Source of the DNA: Tritrichomonas musculus
Taxonomy: Eukaryota > Parabasalia > Tritrichomonadida > Tritrichomonadidae
Assembly (NCBI GenBank): GCA_039105265.1
Contig: JAPFFF010000359.1
Span: 1 to 24,952, forward strand
DNA length: 24,952 nt
Direction of reading: 5' to 3'
Shown here: positions 1 through 8,403 of the stretch, in pieces
Layout of the letters: each line of letters opens with the position of its first letter
Position numbering within the stretch: position 1 is the stretch's first letter
Position numbers and translations under genes: made by a program
Notes under the pieces: model-generated
What the model saw: the letters and a program-made list of their open reading frames with translations, nothing else
What the model was told of the DNA's origin: nothing
Database searches by the model: none

Positions 1-447
1 ACTGATGAATACCTTGACAAACGACAATCAAAATACATTTATCTTACACCTCAACAGATGCAAGACGACCGCGACTTTGAATGGCAGTACATAAGAGCCA
101 AATCAATGCAATTGAAAGAGATTCAACAAAAACAACGATTTAAAGGTCTTCTGTCATATAAACCCAAAAATATAATACTCATTCACACCGATTACGCGAA
201 AACAGAAAAGAAACATGAAAAGCGAAGAAGAGTGTTCAATGAACTTGCTGAATTCATTTGTTATGAATCAGGAAACGTTAAATGTAAACTATTAAATCCT
301 TTACGTCAAACTAACAAAACACTGAAGAATAAAACAATAATAACAGTTCCAATCATGTACACAAAATATGTTTGTTCGTCAATAGATGCTTTGAATGATG
401 ATTATAAAATATTCTTTTTGACTTATAAAACGCAAAATGAAAGCTAA
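1..447 (+). CDS. Polinton-type integrase, C-terminal part (copy 1, cut by window edge)
   Basis: The frame is open from base 1, so the gene starts before the window. An ATG at 58 is internal, as shown by the complete second copy at 19125-20240, whose last 149 residues match this stretch almost exactly. What is visible is the region after the catalytic core: a helical, Gln-rich linker (around DRDFEWQYIRAKSMQ) and a basic beta-rich tail with KPKNIILIHTDY, then KRRRVFNELAEFICY. The tail resembles the SH3-like DNA-binding tail of retroviral-type integrases. The last 11 bases overlap the start of the downstream 116-aa gene, suggesting coupled expression or tightly packed neighbours. Assignment is firm because of the full copy; the tail's function is known from the family, not shown here. 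Confidence 0.9.
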   Translation, partial: TDEYLDKRQSKYIYLTPQQMQDDRDFEWQYIRAKSMQLKEIQQKQRFKGLLSYKPKNIILIHTDYAKTEKKHEKRRRVFNELAEFICYESGNVKCKLLNPLRQTNKTLKNKTIITVPIMYTKYVCSSIDALNDDYKIFFLTYKTQNES

Positions 448-787
448 ACAACCAATCACAAAACGATACTATCACACACAATCAAAAGATTTTAATCTTC
501 CTGATGATTTCGTTTATAGTCGCAACAAGAAGTACATTGTTGTTCAGTATTGTGGTGCTGTTGTCAATCAACATATTGTCGGTGATTTGATGGTTCATTC
601 AGATATAGTTGAATTCATGCCTTTCTGCGACCATTTCATAATGCTTGCTAACAGAAGACAAACCAAATACAGAAAATATGAGTGTCTGAACAACACAAAG
701 AAAGAATACAGGTTATGGTTCACAGACATGAAAGGAAACGTTATTGAACCTGAATCATTTATATTCAGTTGTTTATTAATTTATTGA
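437..787 (+). CDS. Conserved 116-aa Polinton protein, possible beta-sandwich
   Basis: A small protein that starts inside the last codons of the integrase gene (11-base overlap) and ends 13 bases before the next gene. It is basic at the N-terminus (MKAKQPITKRYYHT) and turns strand-rich and hydrophobic. It ends with alternating hydrophobic residues around YRLWFTDMKGNV and FIFSCLLIY, a pattern like the last strands of a jelly-roll or other beta-sandwich. No catalytic motif is visible. The second copy (20230-20580) differs at four positions only. Its place between integrase and putative internal virion proteins fits a structural or assembly role, but this is inference. It is too short to be a complete penton protein, and I do not recognise a named family. 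Confidence 0.8.
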   Translation: MKAKQPITKRYYHTQSKDFNLPDDFVYSRNKKYIVVQYCGAVVNQHIVGDLMVHSDIVEFMPFCDHFIMLANRRQTKYRKYECLNNTKKEYRLWFTDMKGNVIEPESFIFSCLLIY

Positions 788-800
788 AGTATCAAAGAAT

Positions 801-1766
801 ATGTTTAATAATCTCGGTAATTTGTTTAAAACAAAGGAACAAATCGAGAGAGAAGAACGAGAGAAAGCGATACGTATACAAAGACAGAAAGTCCGTGAAC
901 GGGCACGTGATATAAGAAATAAAGCATATGAAGTACAACAGATTGGAAATGCAAATGCACAATTATATCAAACACAAGCTAATGTATTGAGGACTCAATT
1001 ACCACCGAGAACTAATTTACTGGATTACCAAAGACAAACAAATAATTTGGTATTAAATGAACAACAGGAACATAATGATTTTCGTTTGAAAAGAAAGCTG
1101 CAAGATTATCAATACATTAATCGAAATCAACATATTGATGATGTTCAAGAGGAATACCAGAAGACGAAACAAACGTGTTTCGGAAATCAACCACCGCCAC
1201 AAATGAATCAATTTAATCAACCGCCACAGACATCAACATACTCAATACCTGTTATCAATTCACATCCACAAACACCAAAAATAAATAAACATATTCAATT
1301 TGCTGACGCGACTACATCACCGTATCTGAAGGATTTCGGGACATCTCCCTACAAATCACCCCCACAAACAAATAAGTTTGCTAATGCTGCGACATCTCCT
1401 TTCAAATCACCACAAAATGAAGATGTATCATTTGCAAATGCAAAAGTTTATCATGTATCTTCTTCATCTGACGACGATAATGATAACCCGCCAATAAAGT
1501 ACGGATGGATTGCTTTCAGTGATGATGAATCACCTCAACCGTATTCAATAAGAAAAACATTTTCATCTTCATCTGATTCATTACTTTCTGATTCATCTTC
1601 CGATACATTCCCTAACGGATCACCAAAAAATAAAAAACAAAGTGATTCAAAGGGTAAACACAGTAAAAAACAAACGAATTCACAACCGTTTCCAATACAT
1701 AATGATTCTTTAAATACTGCGGGCAGTGACTCAACGAGAAGGAGGAGAAGAAGAAGACCGTCATAA
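801..1766 (+). CDS. 321-aa coiled-coil, Pro/Ser-rich protein with arginine tail
   Basis: Residues 1-10 (MFNNLGNLFK) could form a short amphipathic helix. Residues 11-60 are highly charged and helical (EQIEREEREKAIRIQRQKVR), probably a coiled coil. From about residue 125 the chain is low-complexity: Pro/Gln stretches, repeated TSPYKS/TSPFKS-type motifs, Asn, and acidic serine clusters (SSSSDDDND, SSSSDS) that look like kinase target sites. It ends in a run of seven arginines. An arginine tail on a disordered protein suggests binding to packaged DNA, like core proteins of other DNA viruses, and the N-terminal helix could touch membranes; both are inferences. The second copy (20594-21568) has three more prolines, showing that the Pro run is length-variable. 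The stop is TAAAA, fitting a trichomonad-style UAAA signal. Confidence 0.8.
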   Translation: MFNNLGNLFKTKEQIEREEREKAIRIQRQKVRERARDIRNKAYEVQQIGNANAQLYQTQANVLRTQLPPRTNLLDYQRQTNNLVLNEQQEHNDFRLKRKLQDYQYINRNQHIDDVQEEYQKTKQTCFGNQPPPQMNQFNQPPQTSTYSIPVINSHPQTPKINKHIQFADATTSPYLKDFGTSPYKSPPQTNKFANAATSPFKSPQNEDVSFANAKVYHVSSSSDDDNDNPPIKYGWIAFSDDESPQPYSIRKTFSSSSDSLLSDSSSDTFPNGSPKNKKQSDSKGKHSKKQTNSQPFPIHNDSLNTAGSDSTRRRRRRRPS

Positions 1767-1833
1767 AAATAAAAATCATTTTGCAAAAGAGGTTCAAGGT
1801 AGCTTCATCAAATAATCATTAATTTATTTTTAT
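1767..1833. other. Convergent spacer between the 321-aa and 836-aa genes
   Basis: A 67-bp AT-rich segment where two genes end tail-to-tail. The matching spacer in copy 2 (21569-21605) is 30 bases shorter. Nothing else is recognisable in it; both neighbouring stops are followed by TAAA-type sequence on their own strand. Confidence 0.5.
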
Positions 1834-4344
1834 TTATTCAGGTACTTTGATATCATATCCTTCTGCTGCTGATAGTCTCTCAAGCTTTTGTTTAGACATT
1901 TGAATCTTATATTCAATATATCCGCAACCCTTACCGTAAACTGTATCAATCCAGACGGCGATATTATTATTTGAAACCTCCTTTAACGTTTGAATATCTG
2001 TCGGGCTAGCAACATTGATGTAAGCTATTGTTTCATTAACATCAGTACCTGCGGGTGCAACTTTCTGAATTAAGTAATTAATGTTTTCGATAATGGTCTT
2101 AAACTCAGGATTCCAGCTATTAATATCTCTAGACCATTTACCTGTTTCGAAGACGATTGTCTTTTTAGATTTGTTTATGAAATCTTGTATGAGAGCAATA
2201 CATTTCTTGTTATAATCAGATTTTTGTGTTTTCCTGTAATTCATCCATTCAACGTAATTCATCGGCTTCAAATTATGTTCTGTTTCAATTGCTTTCTTAA
2301 CGGGATTATCAAAGTGATATACAAATAATGCATTTGATATAGTAAGATAATTAACAACTTTTGATAACGGATGTATTTCACTGAATATCTCCCAATAAAC
2401 CTTCCATATCTTAGAAAAGAGACTACTCCAGAATGAATTTGGTGATGCTCTGGTGCTGACTCTTGGTTTTCCTAATCTCAAATCAGAATAGTATTGAATG
2501 TACGGAGCGAGTCGTGTTTTGCTTGAGTCTTGAAGAATATATTTACCTGTATTCCAATCAATCTTGTCTTTGCTTTTCTCAAACATTTCATCAAGCCAGA
2601 CATTAAACGGTAATTTCTTTCGTGCTTCTGGTGTAGTAACCATTGTTTTCCAAACCTTCTTGTAAGGAGAAGCAAATACAAGCTTGTATCCGTTAATGAT
2701 TTGTGGAACACCTCGTTTATCAACTAATATAATATCATCAACTTTATCACCGTTCAGGTCTGTTATTTCAATCTCTCCTGACGGGTCTTTAGCGTTAGTA
2801 GGAAGTAATCTGTATTTTGGTTTTCCGTCCGGGTCAAGATGTGTGTGACAATAAACTTTTGCCTGGTCTCGTGTAGCGGCTGAAGGAATGTATTTAACTC
2901 TGTAATTTCCGTTAATGATTATATCAAGGAAGTTTTGTTTGTAAAATGAGCTGTTTTGTGTGTGTGATTGAATATCTAAGTTCCCGAATTTACCGATATT
3001 GCTAAGAACTGTCGGAGCATCTCTGTTTTCACGTTTACCTGTTGTTTTGATTTCTTGTTTGTATTGTTGCAATAATCGTTGAATTTCTTCTTCAGATGTT
3101 GGTGACTCAAATTCTGCTCCTTTCTTAAAACGTGATTCATCGAAAGAATTAAGCTTACCGAACTTAACTTTTTTGGCAGGTCTCTTTACACGTTCATTGT
3201 ACTGTTGAAACGTTTCATTAAGTTCTGTTTCATCATCCTCGTTAGCAATAAATGTTGTATCATCATTCATTTTATTACTCGAAAAATTATTATTATTATT
3301 GTTTGTTATTGGTTTGATTGATGGTGGTTTGATTGGTTGTATGACATCAGAGCCTTTGATAGGTTTTCTATTAATGATTGTGTCAAACACTCTGAAGAAT
3401 GATGATAAGCCTGTAATTGATTTTCGTTCATTGGTTATATCAATGTTTCTCTTCATATTATCTCTGATAGTTTCTAGTGTTTGATGTAATGCATCAACGT
3501 TTTCTTTCGCTTGTTCATCAAGTTTGTTTTGTGGTTTCTTTGCTGCTTCATAACATCTTGGAAGTACTTTGATCCAGGGTTGATTATAGCCTAATTGCTT
3601 GAGCAATTCAATGTCATCATCTACCTGATCGTAAGGAGACAGCAACAAGGATGATAGGTTATCTTCTTCTTCTTCTTCTGGTTCCGGGAAGTTGAATGAT
3701 ATTGACGGAAGGGAATCTTCTTGCTCTAAAAAACTTGTATTCAGTAATTCATCAGAATCACTCGGAGTTATGCGTTTTCTTCTCGGAGTTCTTCGTTTAC
3801 TGCTGTCAGGTGTTGGTTCATGTATGCTGGTTCTCTTTCTTCTTCCTTTGGTGGTTTGTGGTGTTTGACTCTTTCGCGGAGGTTTGATGGGTGATGAACG
3901 AAAACCATCAGAGCTATAATTTAAATCATCGTTGACAACAATATTAAAGTAATTGATGATTGTATCAAGACTTTTTTTATCTGTTGTGTACTCTCTTAAA
4001 CTAAGGAATTGATTACCTTTACTTTTAATTCCTGCATTGATTTTGTTCATCAATGAAACAAATCGTCGAAACTTAACTTTCATTTCACGAATCTTTCCGA
4101 CACTTCTTCCTGTATATTCATTGTTTTGTATCAAATACAACAAATTAATTAATTCATCGGGGTGTTCTAGTTTGTATGTACTGAGAAACGTTTTCTTAAA
4201 ATAATCTATCGGGTCCTCTAGTTCTTCATCATCATCATCATCAGGTTTAGATACCTCACTGTCAAATACAGAATCATCATCAATATTACCACTTAAATCT
4301 AATTCAAAGCTATCAGATGAATTATTTTTATCTTGTTTTGACAT
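1834..4344 (-). CDS. 836-aa conserved Polinton protein with acidic N-terminus and Ca-loop-like motif
   Basis: I do not recognise a named family. Residues 1-45 are acidic and Ser/Asp-rich. A helical block follows (about 46-150), then a basic, disordered stretch with NLS-like clusters (KGRRKR, RRTPRRKR), an acidic EPEEEEED patch, an Asn run, and another basic cluster (RPAKKVKFG). The last 350 residues look folded. They contain ITDLNGDKVDDIILVDKRG, matching the DxNxDxxxD pattern of calcium-binding loops, followed by a Trp/Tyr-rich segment. Between the copies, changes concentrate in the first 120 residues and the C-terminal half is nearly invariant. It faces the 321-aa gene tail-to-tail (67 bp apart) and the fibre gene head-to-head (21 bp apart). 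A large structural or internal virion protein, or the protein primer for replication, are possibilities only. Confidence 0.85.
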   Translation of the reverse strand: MSKQDKNNSSDSFELDLSGNIDDDSVFDSEVSKPDDDDDEELEDPIDYFKKTFLSTYKLEHPDELINLLYLIQNNEYTGRSVGKIREMKVKFRRFVSLMNKINAGIKSKGNQFLSLREYTTDKKSLDTIINYFNIVVNDDLNYSSDGFRSSPIKPPRKSQTPQTTKGRRKRTSIHEPTPDSSKRRTPRRKRITPSDSDELLNTSFLEQEDSLPSISFNFPEPEEEEEDNLSSLLLSPYDQVDDDIELLKQLGYNQPWIKVLPRCYEAAKKPQNKLDEQAKENVDALHQTLETIRDNMKRNIDITNERKSITGLSSFFRVFDTIINRKPIKGSDVIQPIKPPSIKPITNNNNNNFSSNKMNDDTTFIANEDDETELNETFQQYNERVKRPAKKVKFGKLNSFDESRFKKGAEFESPTSEEEIQRLLQQYKQEIKTTGKRENRDAPTVLSNIGKFGNLDIQSHTQNSSFYKQNFLDIIINGNYRVKYIPSAATRDQAKVYCHTHLDPDGKPKYRLLPTNAKDPSGEIEITDLNGDKVDDIILVDKRGVPQIINGYKLVFASPYKKVWKTMVTTPEARKKLPFNVWLDEMFEKSKDKIDWNTGKYILQDSSKTRLAPYIQYYSDLRLGKPRVSTRASPNSFWSSLFSKIWKVYWEIFSEIHPLSKVVNYLTISNALFVYHFDNPVKKAIETEHNLKPMNYVEWMNYRKTQKSDYNKKCIALIQDFINKSKKTIVFETGKWSRDINSWNPEFKTIIENINYLIQKVAPAGTDVNETIAYINVASPTDIQTLKEVSNNNIAVWIDTVYGKGCGYIEYKIQMSKQKLERLSAAEGYDIKVPE

Positions 4345-4365
4345 TGTTTAGTTTCTAATAAATTG
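4345..4365. promoter_or_regulatory. 21-bp divergent start region (836-aa gene / fibre gene)
   Basis: Only 21 AT-rich bases separate the ATG of the minus-strand 836-aa gene (4344) from the ATG of the fibre gene (4366). The identical spacer recurs at 24114-24134. Any promoter elements must be extremely compact or lie within the coding starts. No clear TCA-Y-W initiator is visible on either strand. An in-frame TTG at 4363 immediately precedes the chosen ATG. Confidence 0.5.
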
Positions 4366-7125
4366 ATGTTTACGATCGAGCAGAGCGGTCACGTAACAAA
4401 AACAAATACTATTGACGGACTAATTAACGAATACATCAAAAGATATGTCGATAATTATGTTATCAAAGGTGATTCATCGAACGGTCACGGAATCACAGAG
4501 GAACAATTGAATGAAGCTGTTAACGGATTGCGTGATTATGTCATCAACAATTACGCTTTATCAACTGATATACCTGATGACTTGATTAATGAAGAATCGT
4601 TGACGACAAAAATAAATGAAGCACTGAAAGGATATGCACTGAAGACAGATATTCCTGAACCTGTTGACTTAACAGCGTATTATACAAGCGCACAAGCTGA
4701 TGAGAAGTTTGTTGATGAAGATGAATTGGCTTATGAATTAGATAAGTATGTTTTATCAGATGACGTTGAAAATAAATTAGCTGAATTGAAAAATGACCTC
4801 GGAAACTGTTTAACGAAAGATAATTTATACAGTGATTCTAGTAAAATTGATGGATTTAATAACTTGAGATTTGAAACAGGCACTGTCAGTCATAATCTTA
4901 CAAAAGACTCAGAATTTCTTACGAAAGCTCGTGATTTAGGTATATATATCTATTTCGAAAAAACGAGTGATTATACTGACGGATATTATGTGTTTTCGCG
5001 TGAAACTGATGCTTGTGTTGAATATAAATTATCTGGTACTGCAAAAAATGTAAACTACAAAGGAATTTGTATCTATTACGCAACCAGTTCAGACAATTAT
5101 GATCACTTTATAAGTAATAGCAGTAGCTGGGCACCTCCGACTGATATTACAGAGTTCTATGTAATGGATAACTCATCAATCCCGACCATAGATTATACAA
5201 ATAAAAAATATGTCAGCAAAGATGACCTAAGCACTCAATTAAATGTATATGCATTGAAGACAGATATTCCGGAAGTACTCAAAAATAATGAACTACAATT
5301 GAATCCGAATGAAGAACCAACAGAAGAAGTTCAACAGAAATTGATGAATGATGATAAACCGCTATCAGCACAAGCATCATATATATTATCATCTATGGCA
5401 GTAACTAAAGTAAAAGATTTGATTAATATTGATGAATATGCAAAGCTTACAAACTTAAGCGAGTATCGTAAAATGAATGATTTAAGTATAACAAAGTTAA
5501 CTCAACTTGAAATTGATAGAAGTATAGAAGAAAACGGTATTTGTGATCATGTTTATGAAAAATGTTTCATCAAATTTAGATATAATGATATTGAATATGA
5601 TTATGTATTCACAACAGGCAATTTTAGTTCACTAGGATATTGGTGTGATAACTTCATTAATGTTGAAGGTACTGAATACAGTTTGTTTTGGAAGTATGAT
5701 GGTACATTACTATTAGAAAATTCAACAACATATTGTAAAGGCCCGATGGTTTATATTATATCAATTTTGTATGAAGACGGAACGGATGAAATAGCATTGA
5801 AGACAGATATTCCTGAACCTGTTGACTTAACAGCGTATTATACTAGTTCACAAGCTGATGAGAAGTTTGTTGATGAGGATGAATTGGCTTATGAATTAGA
5901 TAAGTATGAAACGAAAACAGTTGCTGAAGGTAAATATGCTTTGAAAAGTGAGATTCCGCTTGTTGTTCAATCTGATGAAACTGAATGTGATGCAACAGCA
6001 GCTGTTCCATCATTAGATTATGTTGTAAATACATATCAGACAATATTTGAAAGTAATCTAATTGATAAAAAAGCTAATTTACTTGAAAAACAACTAACAG
6101 CTATTGATAACAAATTCTCAAATTATGCATTGAAAAGTGAAACAGATACAAAATTAACTCAATTGGATAATTATTATGATAGTCTTGTTGAACAATTGGA
6201 TTCAACTTATTATGATAAGGTAGATTGTGATGAAAAATTTGTATTGAAGTCAAATGTTTTAACAGAAGAACAACTAATAAAAAAATGTGCTATTGATTGC
6301 GGTACATTTACGGAGGGTGCTGATATATCAATTCATCTTCTAAAAATTATAAATAACACAATTCAACTGGAATACGTAGTCGGAAATAATGCAGAAAGAA
6401 ATGAAATAAGGATATTATTTTATGATACAGCCGCAAATCCCCATAACATAGTAATATTATTATATCAAAGAACTATATATTTTGATAATTTTCAATATTC
6501 AGCGTATTATGAAGAAATTCTTGATTTATCATCAGGAAGACCACTTACATATCGTGTCCCGATGGCTGGATATAATTGGACAACTACTCAAGAATTATTA
6601 GATGCTAGACAAATATATTCAAGACAAATCATGGTACCAGGATATTTAGCAAAATTCAAGGCTGCTATTTACGGTACGCAATCAAACACGACAATCACAC
6701 ATTACTCACCGATTGAATCATCAATGAACTCTGTTAATGATTTCGTTGTTGGTTCTCCTGTGTATATGACAGGTAAGGTTTACAAACATGTCGGTGATGA
6801 ATGGATACCTTCAACAGCAGATGATACAACTGATTGTATTTGTAGTGTCAAGACTTCAGGAACATGGAAAGAATATGTCGGTATATGTGTGAGAATCGAT
6901 GACAAAAATAAATGTATCACATTCGCAAGTCATGGCGATTACATTTGCAAAGTTAATGATTCATCATGTTATTCAATCGGGGATGAGGTGTTTATCGATA
7001 ATGAAGACAATAAGCTGAAAGTTCTTAGTGGTGAGACAGCGATAACATCAAAAATAAAACGTATGACTGTCGGAATCATCACAAGCATCATTGATGAAAG
7101 AACATTATCTGTATTCAAAGAGTAA
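4366..7125 (+). CDS. Long trimeric-fibre-like surface protein (copy 1, 919 aa)
   Basis: Begins at ATG 4366, just after an in-frame TTG. Residues 1-128 are shared with copy 2 and contain short heptad-like segments joined by ALKTDIP-type turns, the pattern of phage and adenovirus-style fibre shafts. A 38-residue unit (91-128) recurs almost unchanged at 477-514. Between and after the units lie different beta-rich inserts with many Tyr, Asp and Ser (about 165-285 and 375-475), resembling receptor-binding knobs. Residues about 525-640 return to coiled-coil shaft (YALKSETDTKL, YYDKVDCDEKF). The last 165 residues form a compact beta-rich domain with GSPVYMTGKVYKHVGDEW and VGICVRIDDKN, like a capsid-decoration or spike head. 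An external attachment fibre is the best guess from architecture; no single conserved motif proves it. The stop overlaps TAAA. Confidence 0.8.
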   Translation: MFTIEQSGHVTKTNTIDGLINEYIKRYVDNYVIKGDSSNGHGITEEQLNEAVNGLRDYVINNYALSTDIPDDLINEESLTTKINEALKGYALKTDIPEPVDLTAYYTSAQADEKFVDEDELAYELDKYVLSDDVENKLAELKNDLGNCLTKDNLYSDSSKIDGFNNLRFETGTVSHNLTKDSEFLTKARDLGIYIYFEKTSDYTDGYYVFSRETDACVEYKLSGTAKNVNYKGICIYYATSSDNYDHFISNSSSWAPPTDITEFYVMDNSSIPTIDYTNKKYVSKDDLSTQLNVYALKTDIPEVLKNNELQLNPNEEPTEEVQQKLMNDDKPLSAQASYILSSMAVTKVKDLINIDEYAKLTNLSEYRKMNDLSITKLTQLEIDRSIEENGICDHVYEKCFIKFRYNDIEYDYVFTTGNFSSLGYWCDNFINVEGTEYSLFWKYDGTLLLENSTTYCKGPMVYIISILYEDGTDEIALKTDIPEPVDLTAYYTSSQADEKFVDEDELAYELDKYETKTVAEGKYALKSEIPLVVQSDETECDATAAVPSLDYVVNTYQTIFESNLIDKKANLLEKQLTAIDNKFSNYALKSETDTKLTQLDNYYDSLVEQLDSTYYDKVDCDEKFVLKSNVLTEEQLIKKCAIDCGTFTEGADISIHLLKIINNTIQLEYVVGNNAERNEIRILFYDTAANPHNIVILLYQRTIYFDNFQYSAYYEEILDLSSGRPLTYRVPMAGYNWTTTQELLDARQIYSRQIMVPGYLAKFKAAIYGTQSNTTITHYSPIESSMNSVNDFVVGSPVYMTGKVYKHVGDEWIPSTADDTTDCICSVKTSGTWKEYVGICVRIDDKNKCITFASHGDYICKVNDSSCYSIGDEVFIDNEDNKLKVLSGETAITSKIKRMTVGIITSIIDERTLSVFKE
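4636..4749 (+). repeat. 114-bp fibre shaft unit, first copy
   Basis: Encodes fibre residues 91-128 (ALKTDIPEPVDLTAYY through LAYELDKY). Nearly identical to 5794-5907 and 24405-24518. The bases after this unit are unrelated to those after the other two units. Confidence 0.95.
5794..5907 (+). repeat. 114-bp fibre shaft unit, second copy
   Basis: Encodes fibre residues 477-514. It differs from 4636-4749 at only a few bases. It is followed by about 30 bases (ETKTVAEGKY) that also follow the corresponding unit of copy 2 at 24519-24548. Confidence 0.95.
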
Positions 7126-7173
7126 ATCAATTGAAATTCATTCATGAACGGCATTTTAGCCTTTTATTTCGTT

Positions 7174-7259
7174 TTCGATTGAAGGTTAAAAATAGCTCTT
7201 TTTATATCCCTTTTTATTTTCATGATTCTTTGACTGTTTCCGTTCACGGGCAGCATTTT
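7174..7259 (+). repeat. Boundary repeat A (GAAGGTTAAAA family, forward)
   Basis: Lies 48 bp after the fibre stop. It starts TTCGATTGAAGGTTAAAA, runs through pyrimidine tracts (CTCTTTTTATATCCC), then TGATTCTTTGACTG and TTTCCGTTCACGGG. The same order, including the GATTCTTTGACTG part, recurs at 18985-19072 before the integrase. No open frame is present. A GGC-ATTTTA-GCC mini-palindrome precedes it at 7150-7161. Role unknown: it could be a regulatory region or a recombination boundary. Confidence 0.8.
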
Positions 7260-7260
7260 T

Positions 7261-7311
7261 GATTTCAATTGAAGGTTAAAAATATCTCTTTTTATATCCC
7301 TTTTTATTTTT
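7261..7311 (+). repeat. Boundary repeat B, left arm of inverted pair around the 354-aa gene
   Basis: Direct repeat of the first 47 bp of repeat A, 90 bp downstream of it. Its reverse complement at about 8404-8454 matches with very few mismatches, so B and C form an inverted pair enclosing exactly one gene. A T-rich leader (7312-7337) then leads into the gene's ATG. Confidence 0.85.
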
Positions 7312-7337
7312 CATTTTGATTTTTTATTTTTTATAAA

Positions 7338-8402
7338 ATGACCGTCATTCAAACAAATCAAAACAATGAAAGCTCTTCAGTTGTTGAGACCTCATCAGTC
7401 AAATCATTCAATCCAAATCAACTAATGATTGAACAAGCAAACAGACTTCTTAATTTGTTCCTCAGTGATAAACAAATCAGAAATAATATTTTGTCAAAAT
7501 CTGCAAAAGAAGACATTGAAAGGCTGTTTGATTTGATTGAAGGTAATCGTTCAAAGTATGTGTTAAAGATTCCACGATACAGTGATTTAATGGATAATGT
7601 ATTTAACGCATTCAAAGCCATACCAGCCATCAATGACCTTCATTCATCAAAACCAGTGATTCCGGTCTTTGAAGAAATAAAGAAAGAACATACAGACAAT
7701 GTTGAGATAAAGAAATTCATCAGAAAATGTAACTTTGAATTCATGGGTTATCATTGCAATCATTCAACAATAGATGAAAAGTGCGATAAGATATATAAAA
7801 ACATTACTGACGTATATAAAAGCGCTGAGTACGGGGTTTACAAAAGATTTGTATCAAAATGTGTATCAATCATGAGATGTATTTGCATTAACGATGATGC
7901 TGAGAGTTATGTTATGACTGAAGAAGATAAGGAAATGATGAGATGCGGATGTTATACGCCGCCAGACACATATGAGGTTTGGATGCTACGAATCGACCCG
8001 TCATTGATTCAAGACGTCATTGATAACATTATTCAATTGAACGGAAAGATAGCTGAATGTAATTCAAAATCAGTCAAAACATGTTCAAAATGTGAAGCCA
8101 TTAAACGAAAGTATGAATATTGTGTTCGCGAGCTACAAGATATGAGAGATGATTTGAAAGAACAAACAAAAGCTGATGAAGAATACAAAGAACAACCAGC
8201 TGAGAACAAATATAATATTGATTCATTTATGACAAAGAACTACCCGACCATGGAGCGATTCACACTATCTGACGTCCAAAAGAAGTATAAAACATCATTC
8301 GGATTGTTTGTGAAGCAAGATGAACTGGCATCAATGATTGAAAAAACAGGTAGATTCAATATAACGTCGTCAAAGAACGTCAAATATGTTAACAGAAAGT
8401 GA
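7338..8402 (+). CDS. 354-aa protein of unknown function, Cys-rich centre and winged-helix-like C-terminus
   Basis: Not a family I can name. Residues 1-30 are disordered. Residues 30-120 are helical. The centre (about 130-265) holds many cysteines and histidines (GYHCNHSTIDEKC, MRCICIN, MRCGCYTP, TCSKCE), suggesting metal binding. A charged helix rich in Asp, Glu and Lys follows. The last 55 residues (from MERFTLSDVQKKY to the end) look like a small helix-turn-helix or winged-helix domain of the type that closes with a basic tail. Together this suggests a nucleic-acid-binding regulator or replication accessory. The gene stands alone, bracketed by inverted repeats B and C and read opposite to the neighbouring polymerase block, so it looks like an independently acquired cassette. 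Function is inference. Confidence 0.75.
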   Translation: MTVIQTNQNNESSSVVETSSVKSFNPNQLMIEQANRLLNLFLSDKQIRNNILSKSAKEDIERLFDLIEGNRSKYVLKIPRYSDLMDNVFNAFKAIPAINDLHSSKPVIPVFEEIKKEHTDNVEIKKFIRKCNFEFMGYHCNHSTIDEKCDKIYKNITDVYKSAEYGVYKRFVSKCVSIMRCICINDDAESYVMTEEDKEMMRCGCYTPPDTYEVWMLRIDPSLIQDVIDNIIQLNGKIAECNSKSVKTCSKCEAIKRKYEYCVRELQDMRDDLKEQTKADEEYKEQPAENKYNIDSFMTKNYPTMERFTLSDVQKKYKTSFGLFVKQDELASMIEKTGRFNITSSKNVKYVNRK

Positions 8403-8403
8403 A

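Larger units (their letters stand above)
1..4749 (+). repeat. Left copy of the ~4.7-kb tandem-duplicated segment
   Basis: This stretch is collinear with 19794-24518. Position 1 corresponds to 19794 and the fibre start at 4366 to 24135. Differences are scattered single bases plus a few short length differences, such as three fewer proline codons near 1192 and about 30 extra bases around 1775-1811. Close similarity ends abruptly at 4749, inside the fibre gene. It certainly continues to the left beyond the window. Confidence 0.95.

Noticed and set aside
58-447. A separate 129-aa gene starting at ATG 58
   Set aside because: The frame is open upstream to base 1 and matches the C-terminal part of the complete integrase at 19125-20240, so this ATG is internal.
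1535-1797. Minus-strand frames opposite the 321-aa gene, and similar frames opposite the 836-aa, fibre and polymerase genes
   Set aside because: They are low-complexity or hydrophobic shadows of strongly supported genes on the other strand, with no features of their own.
2720-2775. Dockerin or FG-GAP repeat protein based on DLNGDKVDD
   Set aside because: Only one such loop is present and no repeated units; it is recorded as calcium-loop-like only.
4363-4365. TTG at 4363 as the fibre start
   Set aside because: An ATG follows immediately at 4366 and eukaryotic nuclear genes start at ATG; copy 2 has the same arrangement.
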